Positions 6,148 to 14,111 of a DNA stretch of 16,630 bases are shown here, piece after piece. This DNA is from Candidatus Bipolaricaulota bacterium. GTDB taxonomy: Bacteria > Bipolaricaulota > Bipolaricaulia > Bipolaricaulales > Bipolaricaulaceae. The translations under genes were made by a program, and so were the position numbers. The notes under the pieces are model-generated. The model did no database searches, was not told the origin of the DNA, and saw only the letters and a list, made by a program, of their open reading frames with translations. The stretch lies in contig JAGGRX010000148.1 of NCBI GenBank assembly GCA_021159405.1, positions 1 through 16,630 of the forward strand, written 5' to 3'. The number at the start of each line of letters is the position of its first letter. Position 1 is the stretch's first letter.

Positions 6148-8243
6148 GTCCCCTCCTCCCCGGTCACCGTAAGCCTGAGGTCCACCGCCACCACCTTGTC
6201 CGGATAGCAAAGGAGCGGGTTTATGTCCAGCTCCACAATCTCCTTGAAATCGGCCGCCAAGCGGCCGAGCCTTTCCACCACCTCCACAAGCCTGGGAACG
6301 TCCACCCCTGGCTCCCCCCGCACTCCTTTCAGGATGGGAAAGCCCCGGATCCTGTGCACCAGGTCCTCGGCCTCCCCAGGGGAAAGGGGGGCTACGGCAA
6401 ACGCCACATCCCGCAGCACTTCCACGTGGATCCCTCCCAAGCCAAACATCACCAACGGTCCGAAGGTGGGATCCCGCACCATCCCCACGATCACCTCCCG
6501 CCCCGGGGGCAGCAGCTCCTGAACGAAGATCCCCTCCAGCCGGGCATCAGAAAACTTCCTCCGGATCTGCCGCAGCATCATAGCCGCCGCCTCCTCCACC
6601 CTCTCACTCTCCACTCCCACCAGGACCCCGCCCACGTCGGATTTGTGCGAGATTTCCGAAGAAACGACCTTGAGCACTACCTTTTCGCCCAGATGCTGGG
6701 CCAGCTGGGCTGCCTCCTCCGGGGTACGGGCGAGCCCCCCTCGGGCCGTGGGAATCCCGTAAGCGGAAAGGACCTCCATGGCCTCCAGCCCCAGGCGGGG
6801 TCTGTCCTCGGCGATGGCCCGACGCACGATCTCCTCGACTCGGGCCCGGTCGACGGCAAGTGGGCGTGGCTCTTCCCTGGGCCGCCTTTGGATCTCCAAA
6901 TAGTCACATAGCACCCGCAACGTCCGGACGGCCCGGGCCGGATCGAAGAACGAGGGAATGCCGGCCTTCCGAAGCAGCTCCTCTGCTTCCTCCCCGAGCT
7001 TCCCAGCCATGAAGCTGCACACAAAGGGTTTTTCGAACTTTTGCCTTGCCCAAGCCAAGATCTCGGCCAGCTCGGCAAACGTGAGGATGGCCACCGGGGC
7101 CGACAAGGCCACCACCATGTCCACGTTTGGATCGCCGGCCACCAGCCTCACCGCCTCCTTGTACCTGTCGGCGTGGGCGTCGCCCAAGATGTCCACCGGG
7201 TTGTAGATGTTGGCGGCCTTCGGCATCCTGTCGGCGAGCCTGCGGGCCGTATCCTCCGTGAAGCGGGCCACCTCGAGCCCCTCCCACTCCACGGCGTCGG
7301 CGGCCATGACCCCTGCACCGCCGGCGTTGGTGACGATCCCCACTCGTCTTCCCTTGGGCAAAGGCTGCTTGGCCAGGGCGTAGGCGTAGTCGAAAAGCTC
7401 CTCCACGTTTTGTGCCCGGATGATCCCTGCCTTTCGGAAGGCCGCCTCGTAGGCCTGGTCGGCCCCGGCCATGGTACCGGTGTGTGAAGACACCGCCCGG
7501 GCGCCGGCCTCGGCCCGCCCGGCCTTGAGCACCACCACCGGTTTCTCCTTCGTCACCTCCCGGGCGGTGCGGATGAAGGCCTCCCCATCCGACACCCCCT
7601 CAAGGTAGGCCACAATCACCCGGGTCTGGGGATCGCGGGCAAAGGCGGAGAGGAAATCCACCTCCGTGAGTACGGCCTTGTTCCCAAGGGACAAAAAGTG
7701 TGAAAACCCAAGGCCCTCGTGCCAAGCCCAGTCCAACACCGAGGTGCAGAACGCCCCGGACTGGGACATGAACGCGATTTCTCCGGGCAAAGCCCCCCGG
7801 GGGGCGAAGGTGGCGTTGAGCCCCACCCGCGTGGAGATAAGCCCAAGCACGTTGGGCCCAAGCACGTTCAACCCATACCTTTGGGCGATCTCCACCAGCT
7901 CCCGCTCCCTTTTCGCCCCCTCCTCCCCTGCCTCCTTGAACCCAGCCGAGACCACCACCACATTCCTTATCCCCCGCTCCCCACAGGATTTGAGCACCCC
8001 GGCCACGTGCTCGGCGGGGATCACCACCACCGCCAAGTCCACGGGCTCAGGCAGCTTCTCCACGCTGGCCACACAGGGCCGTCCCAAAAGCTCCGTGTAC
8101 TTGGGGTTGACCGCGTAAACGGGTCCGGCGAACGATGCTACAACGTTGGCGAATAGAGCGTGGCCGACCTTGCCGGGGGTGCCTGAGGCCCCGATGACAG
8201 CGACCGAACCGGGAAACAGCAGCCCCTCCAAATTGCGTTCCAT
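6144..8243 (-). CDS. ADP-forming acetate/acyl-CoA ligase (acetyl-CoA synthetase), fused alpha-beta
   Basis: This 699-residue enzyme converts acyl-CoA, ADP and Pi to the free acid, CoA and ATP, a substrate-level ATP step in archaea and many anaerobic bacteria. The alpha part (about 1-460) has a CoA-binding Rossmann domain (VAVIGASGTPGKVGH near 14-28) and two succinyl-CoA-ligase-like domains. The phosphohistidine is His254 in SSHTGTMAG. The beta part (about 470-699) is an ATP-grasp domain whose second histidine is His533 in ISHKSDVGGV. The family motif GPNCLG reads GPNVLG here (129-134). ATG 8243 is preferred over the track-length start at 8324, since the family begins at this point (ERNLEGLLFPGSVAVIGASG). 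It may be leaderless, with TACCAT 9 nt upstream, although GGGGGAG also lies 2 nt before the ATG. Phased TGTGGA repeats occupy the -35 region. Confidence 0.94.
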   Translation of the reverse strand: MERNLEGLLFPGSVAVIGASGTPGKVGHALFANVVASFAGPVYAVNPKYTELLGRPCVASVEKLPEPVDLAVVVIPAEHVAGVLKSCGERGIRNVVVVSAGFKEAGEEGAKRERELVEIAQRYGLNVLGPNVLGLISTRVGLNATFAPRGALPGEIAFMSQSGAFCTSVLDWAWHEGLGFSHFLSLGNKAVLTEVDFLSAFARDPQTRVIVAYLEGVSDGEAFIRTAREVTKEKPVVVLKAGRAEAGARAVSSHTGTMAGADQAYEAAFRKAGIIRAQNVEELFDYAYALAKQPLPKGRRVGIVTNAGGAGVMAADAVEWEGLEVARFTEDTARRLADRMPKAANIYNPVDILGDAHADRYKEAVRLVAGDPNVDMVVALSAPVAILTFAELAEILAWARQKFEKPFVCSFMAGKLGEEAEELLRKAGIPSFFDPARAVRTLRVLCDYLEIQRRPREEPRPLAVDRARVEEIVRRAIAEDRPRLGLEAMEVLSAYGIPTARGGLARTPEEAAQLAQHLGEKVVLKVVSSEISHKSDVGGVLVGVESERVEEAAAMMLRQIRRKFSDARLEGIFVQELLPPGREVIVGMVRDPTFGPLVMFGLGGIHVEVLRDVAFAVAPLSPGEAEDLVHRIRGFPILKGVRGEPGVDVPRLVEVVERLGRLAADFKEIVELDINPLLCYPDKVVAVDLRLTVTGEEGT

Positions 8244-8252
8244 GGCTCCCCC

Positions 8253-8258
8253 ATGGTA
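8253..8258 (-). promoter_or_regulatory. Possible -10 element of the acetyl-CoA synthetase gene
   Basis: TACCAT on the reverse strand is 9 nt upstream of ATG 8243. The position 17 bp further upstream (8276-8281) is not a -35 hexamer but the middle TGTGGA repeat, as in activator-dependent promoters where tandem boxes replace the -35. Confidence 0.35.
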
Positions 8259-8264
8259 GCCGCC

Positions 8265-8325
8265 TCCACAGAACTTCCACAACCTGTCCACAGTTTCTCG
8301 ACCTTGCGAAGCTAAAGTATCCACG
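8265..8325. promoter_or_regulatory. Array of 11-bp-phased TCCACA (TGTGGA) direct repeats, candidate response-regulator site
   Basis: TCCACA occurs at 8265-8270, 8276-8281 and 8287-8292, each exactly 11 bp apart. TCCACG lies at 8320-8325, another 33 bp (three periods) on, and a degenerate TCGACC is in phase at 8298. OmpR/PhoB-type regulators bind tandem direct repeats at this spacing. The array lies between the synthetase gene and the divergent OmpR-type response regulator. Binding by that regulator is inference. Confidence 0.6.
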
Positions 8326-8332
8326 GTTTAAG
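8304..8332 (+). promoter_or_regulatory. Possible promoter of the response regulator operon
   Basis: TTGCGA (8304-8309) and TTTAAG (8327-8332) are 17 bp apart. If used, the transcript would carry a leader of about 105 nt containing the hairpins at 8386-8442. The -10 is weak, so this is tentative. Confidence 0.3.
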
Positions 8333-8385
8333 CGGTAAGGCCTAAAAACGCGGGAGCCCAACACCGCCAAAGCCGCCCACCCGCC

Positions 8386-8425
8386 GGAGGGGGGTCTGGG
8401 CGAAAACCACCCTAGACCCCCCTCC
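8386..8425 (+). promoter_or_regulatory. Strong leader hairpin before the response regulator gene
   Basis: GGAGGGGGGTCT (8386-8397) and AGACCCCCCTCC (8414-8425) form a perfect 12-bp stem, extended by GGG (8398-8400) and CCC (8410-8412) with one bulged T. No T-run follows, so it is not a standard terminator. Its last five bases CCTCC can instead pair with the Shine-Dalgarno GGAGG at 8430-8434 across a CCCT loop, giving two exclusive structures. Confidence 0.65.
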
Positions 8426-8429
8426 CCCT

Positions 8430-8442
8430 GGAGGTTAACCTC
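8430..8442 (+). promoter_or_regulatory. Shine-Dalgarno within a palindrome, response regulator start
   Basis: GGAGG (8430-8434) lies 8 nt before GTG 8443, which fixes that start over ATG 8449 (14 nt away). GAGGTTAACCTC (8431-8442) is a perfect 12-bp palindrome spanning the site, so the ribosome-binding site could be hidden in a small hairpin, or the DNA could be an operator. Confidence 0.6.
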
Positions 8443-9135
8443 GTGAAGATGCGGAAGATCTTGCTGGTGGAGGACGAGCGGCGAATCGCCCGCATGGTGC
8501 AAGCTTATCTGGCGCGGGAGGGTTACCGGGTGGAGGTGGCCTTCGATGGGGAGGAAGGCTGGAGCCAGTTCCAAGCGCTGGCCCCGGACCTTGTCATCCT
8601 GGACTTGATGCTCCCCCGCCTCCACGGCTTGGAACTCGCCCGTCGAATTCGCAGCGAGTCGAACGTCCCCATCATCATGCTCACCGCCCGGGCGGAGGAG
8701 GCGGACCGGGTGGCCGGCCTGGAAATGGGGGCGGACGATTATGTGACCAAGCCCTTCTCGCTTAGGGAGCTCGCCGCCCGGGTGCGGGCCGTCCTGCGCC
8801 GGGTGGAAGGCGCAGGGAACCGCGAGGTCATCGAAGCAGGCCCCCTCAAGATCGACCTGGCAGCACGTGAGGTGTACCTAGGGGAGAAGCCGGTGGAGCT
8901 CACCCCCACCGAGTTCGATCTCCTCTCCTTCCTCGCCCGGCACCCAGGGCGGGTGTTCACCCGCAGGGAGCTCCTTGAGGCCATACAGGAGCGGGCTTAT
9001 GCCTCCCTGCCCCGCACCATCGATTCTCACATCAAGAACCTCCGCCGCAAGATCGAGCCTGAGCCCACCAAGCCCACGTTCATCCTCACCGTCCACGGGG
9101 TGGGCTACAAGTTCCGCCCTGAAAAGGGGGGATAG
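8443..9135 (+). CDS. OmpR-family response regulator
   Basis: This 230-residue regulator has an N-terminal receiver domain (about 4-118) and a C-terminal OmpR/PhoB winged helix (about 130-227). Receiver residues are in place: acidic pair Glu10/Asp11, phosphoacceptor Asp54 in LVILDLMLP, Thr81, Tyr100 and Lys103 in YVTKPFS. The winged helix shows LTPTEFDLLSFLARHPGRVF, the recognition segment TIDSHIKNLRRKIE and the terminal VHGVGYKF hairpin. The start is GTG 8443, set by GGAGG 8 nt upstream. The histidine kinase gene begins 2 nt after its stop, so this is a classic cognate pair. The 11-bp-phased repeats just upstream are a plausible target and would link it to the divergent acetyl-CoA synthetase operon. 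The stimulus is unknown. Confidence 0.96.
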   Translation: MKMRKILLVEDERRIARMVQAYLAREGYRVEVAFDGEEGWSQFQALAPDLVILDLMLPRLHGLELARRIRSESNVPIIMLTARAEEADRVAGLEMGADDYVTKPFSLRELAARVRAVLRRVEGAGNREVIEAGPLKIDLAAREVYLGEKPVELTPTEFDLLSFLARHPGRVFTRRELLEAIQERAYASLPRTIDSHIKNLRRKIEPEPTKPTFILTVHGVGYKFRPEKGG

Positions 9136-9137
9136 GT

Positions 9138-10511
<1,374 letters not shown>

Positions 10512-10523
10512 CATCAAGCCGCA

Positions 10524-11006
10524 ATGGATGACAGCCTTACCTTTCACAGTCCGAGCCTTGGGCCACTTGCCTTCTCCCAGGTGATAGATGAGATCGTGGG
10601 CATGATGGCTGCTGACCCCAAGGCCGAGTACCAGCTCGTGGTGGGCACCGACTCCCAGACTTACCACGACACGGCCGATTACGTGACCGCTATCGTGGTG
10701 CACCGGGTGGGGAAGGGGGGTCGGTACTTCTGGCGCCGCAGCCGTGAGCCGCGCCCCAAGAGCTTGCGGGAACGCATCTGGCGCGAGGCCTGGCTTTCCT
10801 ATGAGGTGGCCCAAATGGTGATCGGTGCCTTAAGGGAGAGGGAGGTGTTGGGATTTCACCTGGAGATCCACGTGGACGTGGGCCGGGCTGGCCGCACGCG
10901 GGAACTGGTGGAGGAAGTGGTGGGGATGATCATCGGGGTGGGACTTCCGGTCCGCACCAAGCCCGACGCGTACGCCGCTTCCACCGTGGCCGACAAGCAC
11001 ACCTAG
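10524..11006 (+). CDS. YkuK-type ribonuclease H-like protein (DUF458)
   Basis: This 160-residue protein matches the YkuK/DUF458 family, an RNase H-like fold found in Bacillus and many thermophiles. The conserved blocks are LVVGTDSQTY (38-47), VGKGGRYFWRR, LEIHVDVGRAGRTREL (113-128), TKPDAY and the C-terminal STVADKHT. Acidic residues Asp43, Asp118 and Asp157 are at positions expected of a metal site in the RNase H fold. Biochemical function is not established; a nuclease role is inferred from the fold. It begins 12 nt after the kinase stop without a Shine-Dalgarno sequence, and its own promoter is predicted within the kinase gene. The length is normal for the family. Confidence 0.9.
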   Translation: MDDSLTFHSPSLGPLAFSQVIDEIVGMMAADPKAEYQLVVGTDSQTYHDTADYVTAIVVHRVGKGGRYFWRRSREPRPKSLRERIWREAWLSYEVAQMVIGALREREVLGFHLEIHVDVGRAGRTRELVEEVVGMIIGVGLPVRTKPDAYAASTVADKHT

Positions 11007-11016
11007 CTGAACCCCA

Positions 11017-11034
11017 CGAAAACGTAGGTTTTCG
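11017..11034. terminator. Weak hairpin between convergent genes, possible terminator
   Basis: CGAAAAC (11017-11023), GTAG, GTTTTCG (11028-11034) is a perfect 7-bp stem with a 4-nt loop. It lies between the convergent stops of the YkuK-type gene and rsmI. There is no T-run on either side, so terminator function is uncertain. Confidence 0.35.
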
Positions 11035-11053
11035 CAGGCCTCCAAAATAAGGG

Positions 11054-11896
11054 TCAGTTCTCGGCAAGGCCGTGGACTATCCGATAGGCTTCCCGGCGGG
11101 GGATGCCAAACTCCTCGGCCACCTTCTTCACCGCCTCGCCTGGAGAAAACCCGCAATCAAGTAGCTCCCGGAACCTTTTCCGCATGGGCTCAGGCTCAGG
11201 TTCTTCTTTCTCCTTCAGGTCCGCGGGGGCGATGAGGAGGACGAGTTCCCCCTTCACCCCACCCCGCCTCTTTACCTCCGCAAACACCTCCTCCGCGGTG
11301 CCGTGGATGAACTCCTCGTAGACCTTGGTGAGCTCTCGAGCGAGCACCAGGGGGCGCCTGGGGAACAGGCGAGCAAGCTCCTCCAGGGTGGAAAGGACCC
11401 TGTGGGGGGACTCATAAAGGATCGCGGTGTAAGGGAGCTCTGAAAGGCTCTCCAGGACTTTCTTCCTTGGACCTGACTTGCGGGGGAGGTATCCCAAAAA
11501 CAAGAACCGGTCAGGGGGAAGCCCGGAGGCCACAAGTGCAGCCAGGAATGCCGACGCCCCAGGGACCGGAACCACCTTGATCCCTTCAGCCAGGCACGCT
11601 CGCACCAAGGGGTAGCCTGGGTCCGAGATGAGCGGGGTGCCCGCGTCGCAGACAAGCGCCACGTCCTTCCCCTCGCGGAGGACCCGGAGCACTCCCTCCA
11701 CGCGGGCCTCCTCCACCCCTTGGTACAGGCTGGGCGCAAACGGCGTGTGGATGTCGTAGTGGGAAAGGAGCTTGCGGGTATGGCGGGAATCCTCCCCCAC
11801 GATGAGGTCCACCTCACGCAGGACGCGTAGGGCCCGCAAGGTGATGTCCTCAAGGTTCCCGATAGGGGTAGCGCACACGTACAAGGTGCCAGGCAT
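11054..11896 (-). CDS. rsmI: 16S rRNA (cytidine1402-2'-O)-methyltransferase RsmI
   Basis: This 280-residue SAM-dependent tetrapyrrole-methylase-fold enzyme methylates the 2'-OH of C1402 of 16S rRNA in the decoding centre. Family blocks are YVCATPIGNLEDITLRAL (6-23), EDSRHTRKLL (35-44), LVCDAGTPLISDPG, VPGASAFLAAL, RFLFLGYLPRK and LYESPHRV. The C-terminus has the small helical domain seen in RsmI (FSPGEAVKKVAEEFGIPRREAYRIV). ATG 11896 matches the family start. It has no Shine-Dalgarno sequence; a perfect TATAAT is 6 nt upstream, implying a leaderless mRNA. It is divergent from prfB with only 52 nt between the two start codons. A target near the 16S 3' end, encoded at the start of this window, is noted without implying a functional link. 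Confidence 0.96.
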   Translation of the reverse strand: MPGTLYVCATPIGNLEDITLRALRVLREVDLIVGEDSRHTRKLLSHYDIHTPFAPSLYQGVEEARVEGVLRVLREGKDVALVCDAGTPLISDPGYPLVRACLAEGIKVVPVPGASAFLAALVASGLPPDRFLFLGYLPRKSGPRKKVLESLSELPYTAILYESPHRVLSTLEELARLFPRRPLVLARELTKVYEEFIHGTAEEVFAEVKRRGGVKGELVLLIAPADLKEKEEPEPEPMRKRFRELLDCGFSPGEAVKKVAEEFGIPRREAYRIVHGLAEN

Positions 11897-11902
11897 CAGG
11901 GG

Positions 11903-11908
11903 ATTATA
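11903..11908 (-). promoter_or_regulatory. -10 element of rsmI
   Basis: TATAAT on the reverse strand (11908-11903) is a perfect consensus -10 six nucleotides before ATG 11896. No -35 match is visible at 16-18 bp. It abuts the prfB -35 at 11911-11916, so the two divergent promoters overlap. Confidence 0.55.
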
Positions 11909-11910
11909 GC

Positions 11911-11939
11911 TTGCGATGCCCCCGCCCCCGCGCTATCGT
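11911..11939 (+). promoter_or_regulatory. Predicted leaderless promoter of prfB
   Basis: TTGCGA (11911-11916) and TATCGT (11934-11939) are 17 bp apart. ATG 11949 follows the -10 by 9 nt and there is no Shine-Dalgarno sequence (TTTCTCCC precedes the ATG). Confidence 0.55.
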
Positions 11940-11948
11940 GTTTCTCCC

Positions 11949-13049
11949 ATGAAGGAAAAGCTGGAGGAGCTTAAAGGGCGTCTGCTTCGACTCGAGGAGT
12001 GGATGGATATCCCAGGCCTTAAGGATCGCATCGCCGCCTTGGAGCGGGAGATGTCCCGGCCCGGCTTCTGGGAGGATCGGAACGCGGCGCAGGCCAAGGC
12101 CCGGGAGCTGGAGGCGGCCAAGGAGCGCCTCTCCGAATACGCTCGGTTGCGCGAGGCCTTGGAGGAAACCGAGGTCCTGTGGCAGCTCGCCGAGGAGGAG
12201 GGGGATGAGGCCACCCTGGCCGAGGCAGAGGCACGTCTGGAAAGGCTCGGGCAGGAGCTTGAGCGGGCACGCGTAAAGGTGCTTCTCTCGGGTCCCTATG
12301 ACCGGAACGATTGTTTCCTTGCCCTCAACGCCGGGGCCGGGGGCACGGACGCCCAGGACTGGACCGAGATGCTCCTCCGCATGTACACCCGGTTCTGCGA
12401 GCGCCAGGGCTGGGGGGTGCGGCTGGTGGACGAGACCCCGGGGGAGGAAGCCGGCCTCAAGTCCGCCACCCTGGAGATCAAGGGCCCCTACGCCTACGGG
12501 ATCCTAAAAGGGGAGACCGGGGTGCACCGCCTGGTGCGCATCTCCCCCTTCGACGCCGCCCGCCGGCGCCATACCTCGTTCGCCTCGGTCACCGTGACGC
12601 CCCAGGTACCGGAGGAGGACGTGGACATCGCCGAGGATGACATCAAGGTGGAGGCCTTCCGGGCCGGCGGACCTGGCGGCCAGCACATGCAGAAGAACGA
12701 GACCGCGGTGCGCGTCACCCACATCCCCACCGGGCTCGTGGTGGTGTGCCAAAACGAGCGCTCCCAGTACCAAAACAAGCTCACCGCCCTCAGGATCCTC
12801 AGGGCACGCCTCAGGGCGCTCATGGAGAAGGAGCGGGCCAAGAAACTGGAGGAATTGCGGGGGAAACTCTCGGAGATCGAGTGGGGCCACCAGATCCGGT
12901 CCTACGTGCTCCAGCCCTATCAACTAGTTAAGGATCACCGCACCGGGATGGAGGCAGGAAACGTCCAAGCGGTGCTTGACGGGGACCTTTGGCCGTTCAT
13001 CTGGGCCTACCTGGAGGGAGCGAAAGGCGACGGCGAAGGAAGCGCTTGA
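11949..13049 (+). CDS. prfB: Peptide chain release factor 2 (RF2)
   Basis: This 366-residue class I release factor recognises UGA and UAA stop codons. The anticodon-mimic tripeptide is SPF (199-201), which marks RF2 rather than RF1 (PxT). The catalytic GGQ is at 243-245. The N-terminal helical domain (about 1-110) precedes the core. The gene is one continuous frame: the usual in-frame UGA with +1 frameshift near codon 25 is absent, so the autoregulatory frameshift is lost. After GGQ the sequence is HMQKNETA, whereas most RF2 have HVNxTxSA; the Asn-to-Gln change is unusual. ATG 11949 is chosen over an upstream in-frame ATG at 11916 because it fits the family start and a leaderless promoter. 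It is divergent from rsmI. Confidence 0.96.
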   Translation: MKEKLEELKGRLLRLEEWMDIPGLKDRIAALEREMSRPGFWEDRNAAQAKARELEAAKERLSEYARLREALEETEVLWQLAEEEGDEATLAEAEARLERLGQELERARVKVLLSGPYDRNDCFLALNAGAGGTDAQDWTEMLLRMYTRFCERQGWGVRLVDETPGEEAGLKSATLEIKGPYAYGILKGETGVHRLVRISPFDAARRRHTSFASVTVTPQVPEEDVDIAEDDIKVEAFRAGGPGGQHMQKNETAVRVTHIPTGLVVVCQNERSQYQNKLTALRILRARLRALMEKERAKKLEELRGKLSEIEWGHQIRSYVLQPYQLVKDHRTGMEAGNVQAVLDGDLWPFIWAYLEGAKGDGEGSA

Positions 13050-13111
13050 GCTGGCGGGACTCCCTAGGGATCAACCCGTTCCTCGAGGAGCTTGGGCAGC
13101 GCGTTGGAAGG

Positions 13112-13525
13112 TTAAGGGCGCCTTGAGTCAAGCCAAGCCTGGAGGATGAGGACCGCGGCGAGTTCGTCGCGCACCTTCCGCTTTTTTTTCTCCCTGAACC
13201 CCGCCTGGGAGAGGACACGGTCCGCCTCCACCGTGGTCAGCCGCTCGTCCAGGTACTCGACCGGAAGCCCGGCCCGCTCTGACAAGGCTTCGGCGAACGC
13301 CCGCACCTTGGCCGCCTGCTCCCCTTCGCTTCCGTCCATGTTCAAGGGAAGGCCCACCACGATTTTCTCTACCCGTTCTCTACGGCAAAGCTCAACAAAA
13401 TAGGAAAGGTCTTCTTTTTCCCCCTGGCGGGTGTACACTCCCCGTCCCTGGGCCACGGTCCCGGTTTCATCTGAGAGGGCGATCCCTATACGCCGATCGC
13501 CCACGTCCAGCCCCAAAAACCTCAT
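13112..13525 (-). CDS. ruvX: Putative Holliday junction resolvase / pre-16S rRNA nuclease YqgF (RuvX)
   Basis: This 137-residue RNase H-fold protein of the YqgF family has blocks MRFLGLDVGDRRIGIALSD (1-19), VEKIVVGLPLNMDGS (52-66), LPVEYLDERLTT (87-98) and KVRDELAAVLILQAWL. Likely metal residues are Asp7, Glu94 and Asp120. In E. coli YqgF is needed for 16S rRNA 5' maturation; in other bacteria it cuts branched DNA. Its ATG overlaps the ruvA stop as ATGA (13525-13522), so the two are translationally coupled. No ruvC or ruvB is in the window, and a resolvase role with RuvA is a reasonable inference. The gene ends the reverse-strand operon, facing prfB with a 62-nt gap and no visible terminator. 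Confidence 0.93.
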   Translation of the reverse strand: MRFLGLDVGDRRIGIALSDETGTVAQGRGVYTRQGEKEDLSYFVELCRRERVEKIVVGLPLNMDGSEGEQAAKVRAFAEALSERAGLPVEYLDERLTTVEADRVLSQAGFREKKKRKVRDELAAVLILQAWLDSRRP

Positions 13526-14106
13526 GAGCTCGAAAGGATGGAGAGGGCCCGGCGGATCATCTCCTCCACCGGGGCATCAGGGCACTCCCGCCGGAGCCGG
13601 TCAAGCGCCTTTCTGGCCTCGGACTCGGAGAAGCCCAGGGCCTTGGAGGTGAGGGCGCGGAGGACCACCTGCTCCTTTTCCCCAAGCGGGGTGATGACCG
13701 GCGGCGCTATCTTGGACAGGCGTCCGGCGAGCTCCACCATCACCCGCTGGGCCGTGCGCCTCCCGATCCCCTTCACTTGCTCCAAGGCCGAAAGGTCCCC
13801 GTTCCTCACCGCGCTGGCGAGCTCCTCCGGGGGCAGGGCGGACACGATCCGGAAAGCGAGCCGGGGCCCGAGCTGGGGCACCGAGAGGAGCCCGGCGAAC
13901 ATCTCCCGCTCCTCCCGGGTGGCAAAACCGTAGATCTCAAAGGCGTCTTCGCGCACAACCAGGTGCGTAAACAGCCGCACCAAGGCCGGGTCCGTGTCCT
14001 TTACGGTGCGGGGGGGGACCGTGACCTTGAGCCCTACCCCGCCCAAGGAAAGCACCAAATATTCCTCCCCCTTCTCCGCCACCGGCCCTTCCACGTACTC
14101 AAGCAT
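13522..14106 (-). CDS. ruvA: Holliday junction branch migration protein RuvA
   Basis: This 194-residue RuvA binds four-way junctions as a tetramer and loads the RuvB motor. Domain I is an OB fold (about 1-64, with the family block EIYGFATREEREMF at 57-70). Domain II has two helix-hairpin-helix motifs (SVPQLGPRLAFRIVSAL, 75-91, and VKGIGRRTAQRVMVEL, 111-126). A linker leads to domain III (about 145-193), which contacts RuvB. ATG 14106 is set by GAGGAG 8 nt upstream; that site overlaps the stop of the preceding YigZ gene. A longer frame to 14136 overlaps YigZ and lacks family support. RuvB is not encoded in this window. It is coupled to ruvX by an ATGA overlap. Confidence 0.95.
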   Translation of the reverse strand: MLEYVEGPVAEKGEEYLVLSLGGVGLKVTVPPRTVKDTDPALVRLFTHLVVREDAFEIYGFATREEREMFAGLLSVPQLGPRLAFRIVSALPPEELASAVRNGDLSALEQVKGIGRRTAQRVMVELAGRLSKIAPPVITPLGEKEQVVLRALTSKALGFSESEARKALDRLRRECPDAPVEEMIRRALSILSSS

Positions 14107-14111
14107 CCTGC

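Noticed and set aside
6015..6911. Long open frame (298 codons) on the + strand
   Set aside because: It is antisense to the acetyl-CoA synthetase and DRTGG genes. Its composition is Pro/His/Arg-rich without recognisable domains, which is typical of GC-rich shadow frames.
8261..8325. Cluster of DnaA-box-like TCCACA sequences suggesting an origin
   Set aside because: None of the copies matches the 9-mer TTATCCACA well at its 5' end, no AT-rich unwinding region or dnaA/dnaN genes are nearby, and the exact 11-bp phase fits tandem winged-helix sites better.
11949..12030. RF2 programmed frameshift site
   Set aside because: No in-frame TGA with CTTTGAC context occurs in the N-terminal codons; the frame is open throughout.
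13050..13111. Small gene or terminator between prfB and ruvX
   Set aside because: Only short palindromes (CCCTAGGG, CCTCGAGG) are present, with no hairpin plus T-run and no frame with a start and Shine-Dalgarno site.
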